A DNA stretch of 35,003 nt from an uncultured Chlorobiales bacterium (lineage in GTDB: Bacteria > Bacteroidota > Chlorobiia > Chlorobiales > Thermochlorobacteraceae): assembly GCA_938003965.1 (NCBI GenBank), contig CALKXI010000001.1, positions 1 through 35,003 of the forward strand, read 5' to 3'. How positions within the stretch are numbered: the first letter of the stretch is position 1; each line of letters begins with the position of its first letter. A program made the translations under genes and the position numbers. Shown here piece after piece: positions 11,579-19,404 of this stretch. The notes under the pieces are model-generated. The model was not told the DNA's origin. It made no database searches and was given only the letters and a program-made list of their open reading frames with translations.

Positions 11579-13405
11579 CTACTTTACAAGCACCATTTTC
11601 TTTGTCTGTAAAAATGCACCTGCTTGCAATCGGTAAAAATAAACGCCGCTTGAAAGCGTGCTTGCGTTTAGTGTGTAAGTGTATGTGCCCGCTTCTTGCT
11701 TTGCGCTAACGAGCGTTGCGACTTTCTTTCCAAGCATATCAAAGACTTCTAACTTCACCGTGCTTGCAACGGGAATCGAGTAAGTGATAGTGGTTGTTGG
11801 ATTAAATGGGTTCGGATAGTTTTGTTCAAGCACAAACTGCGTTGGTGAGCCTGCATTGACTTCAATTGCATTACTGTACTCAAACTTGCCATCAAAGTCA
11901 ACCTGCTTCAAGCGATATTGAACAACGCCCGACGCGGCTTTATCCAAGAACGAATACGACTGCACTTCGGTGGTTGTGCCGTTGCCACGCACAAAGCCCA
12001 AAATTTCCCATTCCTCATTGCCCGCTTCTCGCTTCTCGCTTCTTCTTTGCACTTCAAAGCCACTATTGTTTTGTTCTGACAGAGTCTTCCAAGAAAGCAA
12101 TACGCCAACATTTATTTTGCGTGCGCTGAACTCAACAAGTTCAACGGGCAGAGAAATATCGCCGAGTGCAAACGGCTGAAAAATGACCGATGGCGGATTT
12201 TGAATATCGCCTGCGCCCCAAATGCGCTGTTGTATCAAGGCTAAATCGGTTGTGCCCCAAAAGTTGTTTTGAGCGCGAATGGTGTTGCTGGTGTTGTTGT
12301 AAAGCGCGTAGTTGGTTGTGCCTTGAAGGTTATCAATGAAAGTATTGCGTCCGTCGTCGTCGGGGTTGCTATTGCTTAAATCCCCCAAGTTCGGTTGCGC
12401 TGTGCCTTGAATGGTAACGCCCCACAAATTTCCTTTGATGAAATTTCCTGTAATAATCGGTGCGGCAACAGCACTTCCCGACGAATTGACATTGATGCCG
12501 CTTCCTGCTTGAAACGGATTTGGGTTGCGTGTATTGTTTTCAAGGCGATTGTTGCGCACGATGCACTGCGTTGCGCCTGCAATCACAATGCCGAAGGCAC
12601 AATCGTGAATGTAGTTGAATTCAATGAGCGGATTTTGAACGGTCGTATTGCTTCCCAACCCAACGCTAATGCCCCCTGCGCGAACCGGTTGCGGAATATC
12701 CGCACTGTGAATTTCATTGAATCGAATAATAGGACTGTTGTTGCCTTGAAATGAAATCGTGATAGGATTAACGGGACTTTGATTGCGAACGTTGTTATTG
12801 GCGATGTAATTATGCTCAATAATTGGGTTGGAAGTATTGCTAATCGTGATGGTGCTTTGTGAGTTGTTGTAAAGGCTATCGTGCCGGATAATGGCGTCAG
12901 AGTTGAAGCATTGAATTGCGGTGCTTCCACCGACGGTCGTTAAACTGCCATTGAAGCGTAGGGTTGAAAATTCAATTGTTGGGCTTGAACTGATGCACGC
13001 AATTCCGCCCGTTGAGTATTCAATCACGCAGTGGCGAAAAATACATGCGGAGTCAATCGCGGAATCCTCGATGCGAATGTTGCGCCACGAGCCGGGCGTG
13101 GGTGTTGCGCCTGTGAACACAATGCGTGCCGATGGCGTGCCAATCGCTAAAAGTTTGCCGCGCACCACAAATCCGTTTTGCGTGAAGGTTAAAATGCTTC
13201 CTGCTTGAATCGTCAATCTATCGTTGGGCGCGATGATAACGGAATCCAAAACGGAATAATTCGGGAAAGTGCCTGTAACGGTGCCGTTGGAATTAGCGAC
13301 GAGGTCGTTCATTGTCCAATCAACGCCAGTGTTTGGCGTGGTGTAGGTGGTGGCGAAAGCGGGAGACGAGAAAAGCAAGAGAAAAAGCGTTAGGCGTAAC
13401 GACAT
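11579..13405 (-). CDS. Secreted right-handed beta-helix protein with T9SS sorting tail
   Basis: 608 residues with a signal peptide (about 1-19, ending AFA). Residues from about 85 to 390 are parallel beta-helix repeats rich in Asn, Ile and short turns, for example NNRLENN and IEFNYIHDCAFGI. This is the fold of many polysaccharide-binding or lyase-like surface proteins. No catalytic residues can be assigned. Residues 420-608 match the end module of the subtilisin gene at 723-3752, including PVELVEFSAR, a TLSEQNNSGFEV stretch and the sorting domain with YPNPFNP and GVYFYRL. The protein is thus a predicted T9SS cargo. Its stop lies 78 nt upstream of the GH2-like gene. Confidence 0.88.
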   Translation of the reverse strand: MSLRLTLFLLLFSSPAFATTYTTPNTGVDWTMNDLVANSNGTVTGTFPNYSVLDSVIIAPNDRLTIQAGSILTFTQNGFVVRGKLLAIGTPSARIVFTGATPTPGSWRNIRIEDSAIDSACIFRHCVIEYSTGGIACISSSPTIEFSTLRFNGSLTTVGGSTAIQCFNSDAIIRHDSLYNNSQSTITISNTSNPIIEHNYIANNNVRNQSPVNPITISFQGNNSPIIRFNEIHSADIPQPVRAGGISVGLGSNTTVQNPLIEFNYIHDCAFGIVIAGATQCIVRNNRLENNTRNPNPFQAGSGINVNSSGSAVAAPIITGNFIKGNLWGVTIQGTAQPNLGDLSNSNPDDDGRNTFIDNLQGTTNYALYNNTSNTIRAQNNFWGTTDLALIQQRIWGAGDIQNPPSVIFQPFALGDISLPVELVEFSARKINVGVLLSWKTLSEQNNSGFEVQRRSEKREAGNEEWEILGFVRGNGTTTEVQSYSFLDKAASGVVQYRLKQVDFDGKFEYSNAIEVNAGSPTQFVLEQNYPNPFNPTTTITYSIPVASTVKLEVFDMLGKKVATLVSAKQEAGTYTYTLNASTLSSGVYFYRLQAGAFLQTKKMVLVK

Positions 13406-13460
13406 ACGGAAAAATGTTAAAGTTGAGATGTTGAAGCCAATAGCAGATAAAATTCAGGAG

Positions 13461-13468
13461 CAAAGGTA
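13461..13468 (-). promoter_or_regulatory. TAnnTTTG-type -7 box upstream of the beta-helix gene
   Basis: The minus strand reads TACCTTTG, 55 nt before the ATG at 13405, in the 124-nt divergent gap shared with queF. It matches the Bacteroidota -7 consensus but lacks a well-spaced -33 TTG. Confidence 0.3.
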
Positions 13469-13529
13469 AAGATTCTTTCGCGTTTGAAATTCGTATTTTG
13501 CACAATCAACTTCAATTCATAAAACAACG

Positions 13530-13913
13530 ATGAAACCAGAACTTCTCGAAACATTTGAAAACAAATTTCCTGAACGCGATTACACGATTGAAATCGTTAA
13601 TCCTGAATTTACATCGGTCTGTCCGAAAACAGGCTTACCCGATTTTGGCACAGTTACAATAAGATATATTCCTGATAAAGTTTGTGTGGAGCTCAAATCG
13701 CTCAAATACTATTTTTTGGAGTTTCGCAATGCAGGAATTTTTTATGAAAATGTAACGAACACCATTCTCGACCATCTGATTGAAAAACTCAAACCGCGCG
13801 AAATTATGGTAAAGACGGAGTGGAAAGCGCGCGGCGGAATCACGGAGACCGTAACGGCGGAATATCGGGGCAAATCGCAGAAAACGCGCGTCGGATTTGC
13901 CGTGCAGGAGTGA
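13530..13913 (+). CDS. queF: NADPH-dependent 7-cyano-7-deazaguanine (preQ0) reductase QueF
   Basis: 127 residues, the short unimodular QueF type. It reduces the nitrile of preQ0 to the amine preQ1 for queuosine modification of tRNA. The catalytic pair is visible in [12 protein letters not shown] (C31 forming the thioimide, D38 as proton donor). The NADPH-binding QueF motif [16 protein letters not shown] follows, then the ENVTNTILD helix. The gene is monocistronic: it diverges from the beta-helix gene and ends at a strong terminator. No queC, queD or queE is nearby. Confidence 0.95.
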   Translation: MKPELLETFENKFPERDYTIEIVNPEFTSVCPKTGLPDFGTVTIRYIPDKVCVELKSLKYYFLEFRNAGIFYENVTNTILDHLIEKLKPREIMVKTEWKARGGITETVTAEYRGKSQKTRVGFAVQE

Positions 13914-13944
13914 GGTAAAAATGTGATGGCAAAAATGTGGTAAT

Positions 13945-13973
13945 AAAAAAGCCCGATTCTGTCGGGCTTTTTT
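13945..13973. terminator. Bidirectional Rho-independent terminator between queF and the cytochrome gene
   Basis: A perfect GCCCGA/TCGGGC stem (13951-13956 and 13962-13967) with a 5-nt loop is flanked by A6 on the left and T6 on the right. It can therefore end transcription from both convergent genes. Confidence 0.92.
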
Positions 13974-13997
13974 CATGCGGTTGGGTTTGCAAATGCA

Positions 13998-14999
13998 TCA
14001 ATACAACTTGTTGCCAGAGCGAATGTATGCGGTGATTTGTTCAGCTTCTGCGTCGGTGAATGCTTTGGAGCGGTCTTGTTTGGCAAGGCGTTGCATCCAA
14101 AGCACAAGTTCTCTGGTTTTATCTTCTGAGCGCATCCATTTTTGTTTCATCTTGCCCGCATTTGCGGTCAAAGAGTGGCATCCAGAGCACTTTTTCCGGT
14201 ATAAACCTTCGTATTGAGCGACATCGCCACTGACAGCCACAACAGCAGCGGCTGGTGCGGCTGCTGGTTCAGGTGCAGCAGGTGCTTCGACGGCAGGTGC
14301 TTCGACTTTGGCAACAGGTGGTGCAGGCGCAGGCGCAACAGAGGCTTCCTTTGAGGCTTTGGCTTCTTCGCGCTTGCGCAGTTCATTGATGAAGTGGTTG
14401 ATAATTTTGAACAAATCATCATCAGAAATCTTCACCGCTTCGCCGTTCTTGTTCTTGGCATTCAAGAACTTAGCAGGCACGACTTCATAGATTTTTGTCG
14501 AGGAAGTATAGGCGCCTTCGTCAAACTTGGCGAGCTCGTCAGGTAAGTTATACTTTTGCATGATGAGGTCGAACTCGGTTTTTGCACCTTCACCGCTCAC
14601 AACGCTCGCTGCAGTCGGAGCAACAACTGCTTCAGGTTCAGACGCTTCTGCACCAAAGTTATCGAGTTGTTTGACCGTGCGCGGTGCAGGTGGCTGTCCA
14701 GGTACGGTTTGTGTCCGATTGCCCGATGAAGCCACAAGTCCAATCCATGCAAAAAAAACAGACGCCATGCCAACCAAGATGATTTGCAAGAACCATCCCG
14801 AATTGTATTGCGCCACAAATTTACCTGCAACCCAGAGAATTAAACTCGCCGTCAGGAAAAGTGCAACATAACGAATGAACGTATATCCAACCTTTGAGAT
14901 TGGCACGCCCAGCACTGCCCCTGAACCAGCATAGAGGATAAAAAGCACAAGTACCCCAAGGATGACGGCACCTGCAAGTTTCAACGATGAGTTATTCAT
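13998..14999 (-). CDS. PscC-like membrane cytochrome c (reaction-centre cytochrome cz type) with an expanded linker
   Basis: 333 residues from the ATG at 14999; a TTG at 15074 would add 25 residues ahead of the first helix and is less likely. Three membrane helices lie at about 9-29, 38-60 and 69-91. The only cysteines are in one haem motif, CSGCH (C271, C274, H275), near the C terminus, and M302 in VLWMQRL is a good candidate sixth ligand. Three N-terminal helices followed by a C-terminal monohaem domain with a similar Met region is the architecture of green sulfur bacterial PscC, which carries electrons to the P840 reaction centre. PscC is about 206 residues. Here the connector is about 165 residues longer in all, with Ala/Pro-rich segments (about 217-255) and a 75-residue helical piece (about 140-215). 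It could instead be another membrane-tethered monohaem cytochrome. Confidence 0.65.
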   Translation of the reverse strand: MNNSSLKLAGAVILGVLVLFILYAGSGAVLGVPISKVGYTFIRYVALFLTASLILWVAGKFVAQYNSGWFLQIILVGMASVFFAWIGLVASSGNRTQTVPGQPPAPRTVKQLDNFGAEASEPEAVVAPTAASVVSGEGAKTEFDLIMQKYNLPDELAKFDEGAYTSSTKIYEVVPAKFLNAKNKNGEAVKISDDDLFKIINHFINELRKREEAKASKEASVAPAPAPPVAKVEAPAVEAPAAPEPAAAPAAAVVAVSGDVAQYEGLYRKKCSGCHSLTANAGKMKQKWMRSEDKTRELVLWMQRLAKQDRSKAFTDAEAEQITAYIRSGNKLY

Positions 15000-15358
15000 A
15001 GCGTTAGATAAGTTTAAGGTTTTGCTTGAACTAAACTTCAAAAACTGCAAGAACTGCTTACTGCGATTGCGCAAGACAGTAGGGTTTCAAAAGAACAACC
15101 AGACTACAAACGCTACTGAAACCATTACAATTTAGCAGAAAGTTCATTGTCACTTCAAGTTTCCACAATCAAATCTTTGTTAATTTGCACGATGTTCAAA
15201 TGCCAAATAGCAAGGCGATAAACTGAAAAACAGCCGAAGCGACTATTCACCTTGAAACGGTTAAAACTGTTAGCTAAATCACAGTCAGGTTATAAGTTCG
15301 GGCGTATTTTTTATTCACAATTTTTTTTACTTTGTTCAACCTTCTGTTGAGCATAGAA
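15000..15358. other. Divergent intergenic region between the cytochrome and lipid kinase genes
   Basis: 359 nt without a convincing gene. It is AT-rich, with long T tracts at about 15306-15330, and should hold the promoters of both divergent genes. An imperfect palindrome lies at 15256-15271. No RNA gene or riboswitch fold is recognisable. Confidence 0.6.
15256..15271. promoter_or_regulatory. Imperfect 7-2-7 palindrome, possible operator
   Basis: AACGGTT-AA-AACTGTT is an inverted repeat with one mismatch, about 90 nt upstream of the lipid kinase ATG in the divergent region. The size suits a dimeric repressor site, but no cognate regulator is identified. Confidence 0.25.
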
Positions 15359-16366
15359 ATGAAACCGCCAACAAGCAATCTGAAACGCACTGCCTCTGCG
15401 CCAATCACACCAGAAATGATAGCGCTTGAAGCCATTGAGGCTCACGCTCAAAAGAAAACACGCCAATATTGGTTTATCTTTAATCCCGCCGCCAATAAAG
15501 GCAAAGCCAAAACACACCTCAAATGGTTGGAAAACATGTTGCTTGCTGAACACGAAGAAGGAATTATTCAACTGACAAATCAATCGGGCGATGCGGTGCT
15601 TTTTTCAGAATCAGCAAAAGTGAAATCTGAAATCATTGTCGCATGTGGCGGCGACGGCACGGTCAATGAAGTGGCGCAGTCGCTTGTCGGAACAGAAACA
15701 CAACTTGCTGTTCTGCCGATGGGTTCGGGCAACGACTTCTTCAAAAACATATCGCGCAAAAAAAAGTTAAACGATGCGTTCCGGCTTGCAGTGCAAGGCA
15801 AGGCACGTAAAATTGATGTCGGAAAAGTTACCTTTCACTCCAACAATCAATCTTACTCGCGATACTTTTTCAATTCGTTGGGGCTGGGATTCACAGGTGC
15901 CATCGCCAAAGAAGCGCGCACTTCCAAGCGCAAAGGCGACCTCATTTATCTCGATGCGTTAAGCAAAGTTGGAAGAACTTATTCCGCAACAGCCATGCGG
16001 CTCTCGCTTCAGACCGAACACGGTCAGAAACTGATTTCAGAATCCATCTTCGCGCTCACGATTGGCAACGGCAAAATTGAAGGCGGAAAATTCAAAATCG
16101 CACCTGACGCCACAGTCAACGACGGCTTGCTCAACCTTTGCGCGCTCACAGCGTTTCCAAAATGGAAATTGCCGATTTGGGTCTCGCGATATTTGCGCGG
16201 CAGTCAAACCCGCCACGAGCAAGTGCATTATCACAAAATTGCATCGGCAACCATTTCGCTTACAAAGCCGCTCGACTTGCACTTGGACGGCGAGGTGTTC
16301 GAGAATGTATCGGGCGACCTGTTCATCGAGTGCGTGCCAAACGCGCTCACCGTTATTGGCGAGTGA
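15359..16366 (+). CDS. Diacylglycerol/lipid kinase family protein (DagK/YegS-like)
   Basis: 335 residues from the ATG at 15359; a TTG at 15332 would add nine. The DAGK catalytic fold is clear: the FIFNPAANKGKA nucleotide loop, the GGDGTVNE motif (97-101 for GGDGT) and LPMGSGNDFF (GSGND from 122). Such enzymes phosphorylate diacylglycerol or related lipids with ATP and return them to phospholipid synthesis. The lipid substrate here is not determined. The C-terminal beta domain with LDLHLDGEVF, which binds the structural metal site in the family, is intact. The gene converges with nadC, with 13 nt between the two stop codons. Confidence 0.9.
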   Translation: MKPPTSNLKRTASAPITPEMIALEAIEAHAQKKTRQYWFIFNPAANKGKAKTHLKWLENMLLAEHEEGIIQLTNQSGDAVLFSESAKVKSEIIVACGGDGTVNEVAQSLVGTETQLAVLPMGSGNDFFKNISRKKKLNDAFRLAVQGKARKIDVGKVTFHSNNQSYSRYFFNSLGLGFTGAIAKEARTSKRKGDLIYLDALSKVGRTYSATAMRLSLQTEHGQKLISESIFALTIGNGKIEGGKFKIAPDATVNDGLLNLCALTAFPKWKLPIWVSRYLRGSQTRHEQVHYHKIASATISLTKPLDLHLDGEVFENVSGDLFIECVPNALTVIGE

Positions 16367-16379
16367 AGAACCTCTCTGG

Positions 16380-17264
16380 TTACGATTTTATCGGTTGAAT
16401 TTTCATGGAAATATCCATCGCCGTAACGCTGTGCGTCAGTTCGCCAACAGAAATAAAATCGACGCCGGTTTCCGCAATTTTCCTCACACTTTTCAGCGTT
16501 ACTCCGCCTGATGCTTCAAGTTTGATGTTCGGATTCAACTGCCGTGCAAGGTCAACGGCTTTGCGCAATTCTGAGACGGAAAAATTATCAATCAAAATGA
16601 TGTGGGGCTTATGCGCGATGGCTTCGCGCAATTCCTCGAGCGTGCGAACTTCCACTTCAATTTTGGCTTTGAGAGATTTTTGTTTCAGGTAGGCTTTAGC
16701 GCGTTCAATCGCAATCCCGATTCCGCCTGACGCATCAATGTGATTATCCTTGATTAAAACCATGTCATAGAGACCGAAGCGATGATTATGCCCGCCGCCA
16801 ATCCTGACGGCTTCTTTATCGAAGTATCGAAGTGCGGGTGCCGTTTTGCGCGTGTCAAGAATGTGTGCGGTTGTGCCTTCAACTGCACGGACGAATGCGG
16901 CGGTCTTCGTGGCAATCCCCGACATGCGTTGAAGCAAGTTGAGCAACGTGCGTTCAACAACGAGCAAGTGCGCCGTCTTTCCTGAAATCTCTCCAATCAC
17001 TTCGCCTGCCTTCACCGATTCGCCGTCCTTTTTATTGAGCGAAAGTTTCAGCGGCTCTGACCAAGATGAAAGAATCAAACGTGCAACTCGCAAGCCTGCC
17101 ACAATGCCTTCCGACTTTGCTAACAGAACAGCTTTACTGCGGTGTTTGTCAGGAATCGTAGCGGCGGTGGTGATGTCGCCTTGCCCGACATCTTCAAGCA
17201 GGGCTAATGAAAGTGCTTCCGTTTGACAAGCATTTTGAAACAATTTGAACAAGGAAGTTGGCAT
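16380..17264 (-). CDS. nadC: Nicotinate-nucleotide pyrophosphorylase (carboxylating), quinolinate phosphoribosyltransferase
   Basis: 294 residues, full length. NadC converts quinolinate and PRPP to nicotinate mononucleotide and CO2 in de novo NAD synthesis. Diagnostic segments are LLEDVGQGDITT near the N terminus, ER (104-105) in the VVERTLLNLLQRMSGIAT helix, DTRKTAP (137-143), GGGHNHR (156-162) and LIKDNH (K172 to H175), all contributing to the anionic substrate pocket. The C-terminal barrel strand ending EASGGV and the DFISVGELTHS phosphate loop complete the fold. No nadA or nadB is seen in this window. Confidence 0.96.
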   Translation of the reverse strand: MPTSLFKLFQNACQTEALSLALLEDVGQGDITTAATIPDKHRSKAVLLAKSEGIVAGLRVARLILSSWSEPLKLSLNKKDGESVKAGEVIGEISGKTAHLLVVERTLLNLLQRMSGIATKTAAFVRAVEGTTAHILDTRKTAPALRYFDKEAVRIGGGHNHRFGLYDMVLIKDNHIDASGGIGIAIERAKAYLKQKSLKAKIEVEVRTLEELREAIAHKPHIILIDNFSVSELRKAVDLARQLNPNIKLEASGGVTLKSVRKIAETGVDFISVGELTHSVTAMDISMKIQPIKS

Positions 17265-17306
17265 ATCGTTGAAATAAATCGTGGTTAAGAAGAGGTCCGC
17301 GAGATT

Positions 17307-17753
17307 TCATCGCAGCGATGCGTTTTGCACGGATTGATTGAACAAGCGCGGGCAGTATCGCTTTGCGCCGTCGGGCAAGGTCAGTTCAAGCGATTCATGA
17401 ATGCGTCGGGCTTTGTAGGGCTTGCCTTTAACCTTGAAGGAAATCGAGCCGTCGCTGTTGAACGCTAAGTCGGACACTGCAAATTCATAGTCGTATTTTC
17501 CAATGCCGAAAAATCGTCCGCGAAACCAAGTATATTTGGATTCTTTGGAGATGTAAAACTCAATGAACTCATCATCGCCGCGCTTGTAGGTGCCAATGAA
17601 GGGCTCTGCCTGTTTGCGTTCGCGCTCGAGTTGGGCTTTGTGTGCACGCCAATCATACTTTTTTTCTTGTGCGTTCAGAGAGAATATCGCAATACTCCAA
17701 AAAAGAAAAACGAAAAGTATGTTTGTGCTGTATTTCATGCTTCGTTTCAACAT
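17307..17753 (-). CDS. Small secreted protein of unknown function
   Basis: 148 residues from the ATG at 17753. An ATG at 17738 is equally possible and the TTG at 17813 is unlikely. A signal peptide (KYSTNILFVFLFWSIAIFS, cleaved after LNA) precedes a basic helix and then a compact beta-rich domain with FIGTYKRGDDEFIEFYIS and a GYC-like end. The later part alternates short strands, suggesting a small barrel or lipocalin-like fold, but I do not recognise a family. It sits 42 nt upstream of nadC on the same strand and might share its transcript. Confidence 0.7.
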   Translation of the reverse strand: MLKRSMKYSTNILFVFLFWSIAIFSLNAQEKKYDWRAHKAQLERERKQAEPFIGTYKRGDDEFIEFYISKESKYTWFRGRFFGIGKYDYEFAVSDLAFNSDGSISFKVKGKPYKARRIHESLELTLPDGAKRYCPRLFNQSVQNASLR

Positions 17754-17844
17754 TTGCTCAAAAGAGGCACTGAAAATAAGTTCGCCACGCTTTTTCGCAA
17801 GTATGTTGAGCAATGTTTCTTCAAAAACTTAATACAACCAGTAT

Positions 17845-18735
17845 ATGCAGTATGTCTTCGAAGAGCCCCCTTTTTGGCAGCGCGTTCGCCAAAATCCCTT
17901 TGTGCGCTTTTTTGTGATGTTTATTACGGTTACGCTTGTCTACTCGGCGGGGCTTGGCAGCACGTTGCAACTTGCCGAACGGCTTCAACAGCCTTTTCTC
18001 AAACTAATCGGCATGATTCTGACGCTCGTTGCCACGTACCTTGTCTATTACGGATTGGTGCGCAGCATGGAGAGGCGACGATATGTTTCTGAACTCTCGC
18101 TTAAAGGCGCACTGCTTGAACTCGTTGGCGGGCTGGGCATCGGCGCGGGATTGCTCGCACTTTCCATCTTGCTCCTGTGGCTGTTTGAGTTTTACAAAGT
18201 TGATTCGGTTAACGACATCTCCGAACTTTTTGCAACGCGACACTTGCCGCTCTCGCTCGGCGCAGGCTTTTTTGAAGAACTCGCCTTTCGCGCGATTCTC
18301 TTTCGCATTGTTGAAGAAAAACTCGGCTCATGGATTGCACTATTTATTTCGTCGCTCTTTTTCGGCGTGGCGCACATTGCCAATCCAAATGCGACTTTAT
18401 TCAGTTCATTTGCGATTGCGGTTGAAGCGGGCATCTTGCTGGGTGCGGCATATATGCTGACACGGCGCGTATGGTTTGCCGTCGGCATTCACATTGCTTG
18501 GAATTATGTGCAGGGTGCAGTATTTGGCATTGCCGTTTCTGGCGCGCAAGTCAAAGGGTTGATTTCATCGCACTTGGAAGGCAACGAACTTTTTTCGGGC
18601 GGTGCATTCGGCGCGGAAGCCTCGCTCATTACGCTTGTGGTTTGCACAGCGGCAGGCGTGTTGTTACTTTGGAAATCGCATCGAAACGGAATGTTCGTTC
18701 AGCCATTTTGGAAATACATCAATCCCATCACATAA
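17845..18735 (+). CDS. CPBP family intramembrane glutamic endopeptidase (Rce1/Abi-like)
   Basis: 296 residues with about seven to eight membrane helices. The three CPBP active-site motifs are present: FEELAFR (E144, E145, R149), FFGVAH (H177) and HIAWN (H216, N220). Members cleave substrates within the membrane, as in CAAX processing in eukaryotes and bacteriocin self-immunity in some bacteria. The bacterial substrate here is unknown. The TAA stop is immediately followed by the ATG of the next gene, so the two are translated from one message. Confidence 0.9.
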   Translation: MQYVFEEPPFWQRVRQNPFVRFFVMFITVTLVYSAGLGSTLQLAERLQQPFLKLIGMILTLVATYLVYYGLVRSMERRRYVSELSLKGALLELVGGLGIGAGLLALSILLLWLFEFYKVDSVNDISELFATRHLPLSLGAGFFEELAFRAILFRIVEEKLGSWIALFISSLFFGVAHIANPNATLFSSFAIAVEAGILLGAAYMLTRRVWFAVGIHIAWNYVQGAVFGIAVSGAQVKGLISSHLEGNELFSGGAFGAEASLITLVVCTAAGVLLLWKSHRNGMFVQPFWKYINPIT

Positions 18736-19398
18736 ATGAAACTCACAACCCGCCTCACACTGCTTTTTGTTGCGATTGCACTTGCGGCGGCGAGCGTCTA
18801 TTACTTTCTCTTCAAACTCCCACAAGAAAACTCACAGAAAGCCCTTGCGGCAAGTCAAGAGGCGGCGCGCAAAATCGCTGATGAATTTCAACGTGCCTTC
18901 GGCTTCACGCCCGAAGTGCTCGTGCGCGACTGCGTGATTGTGGGCAGGGCGTCGCCAATTCTCGAACTCGCGACCGTCTCAAAGCCTATCATCGCTGAAA
19001 CAAGCTACGGCGAAAAAGACGCAATGACGTCTTACAGCGTTGTCGTTAAAGGCGATTACGTGGTGAAGGCAGGTTACGATTTGCGGAAGCGATTTCGCAT
19101 CACGGTTACGGAGCGAGGCATTTCGGCGGAGTTTCCCGAGCCTGAGATTCTTTCCGTTGAAATGGTTGATTACAAAATCATGAACGAAGGCGGCACGCTC
19201 GATGTGTTTTGGAAACAGGCGTCAAAGCAGGCGATTCAAGAGGTCGCGCTCAAACGCAACAAAGAGCGTGCGTGGCAAGCCGCCGATTCATCAGGCATTT
19301 TGAACGAGGCACGCGAAAAACTTTTGCTTCAAACGCAATCGATTTTTGAGCGCGTTTCAGAATCTCCGAAAAATCTCTCGATACGTTTTCGCGACTGA
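18736..19398 (+). CDS. DUF4230-type membrane-anchored protein
   Basis: 220 residues. One N-terminal helix (about 4-26) works as an anchor or uncleaved signal. The rest is an extracytoplasmic domain. The pattern ELATVSKPII, then VVVKGDYVVKAGYDL, ERGISAEFPEPEIL, and a long helix ending ADSSGILNEAREKLL matches my memory of the DUF4230 family. The function of that family is not established. It directly abuts the CPBP protease gene with no intergenic base, so a joint envelope function is plausible. It converges with the PorD-like gene, with 6 nt between the stop codons. Confidence 0.7.
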   Translation: MKLTTRLTLLFVAIALAAASVYYFLFKLPQENSQKALAASQEAARKIADEFQRAFGFTPEVLVRDCVIVGRASPILELATVSKPIIAETSYGEKDAMTSYSVVVKGDYVVKAGYDLRKRFRITVTERGISAEFPEPEILSVEMVDYKIMNEGGTLDVFWKQASKQAIQEVALKRNKERAWQAADSSGILNEAREKLLLQTQSIFERVSESPKNLSIRFRD

Positions 19399-19404
19399 AA
19401 TCGG

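Noticed and set aside
13406-13529. Possible preQ1 riboswitch upstream of queF
   Set aside because: I looked for the short preQ1-I hairpin and A-rich pseudoknot tail and found neither; the leader is AT-rich without a convincing fold.
15000-15074. TTG-initiated N-terminal extension of the PscC-like cytochrome
   Set aside because: It adds 25 polar, Ser-rich residues before the first helix and replaces a good ATG; the ATG at 14999 fits the PscC-type N terminus.
16369-16381. Short AACC-TCTCT-GGTT hairpin between the lipid kinase and nadC stops
   Set aside because: The 4-bp stem is too short and has no T-run; it also overlaps the nadC stop codon.
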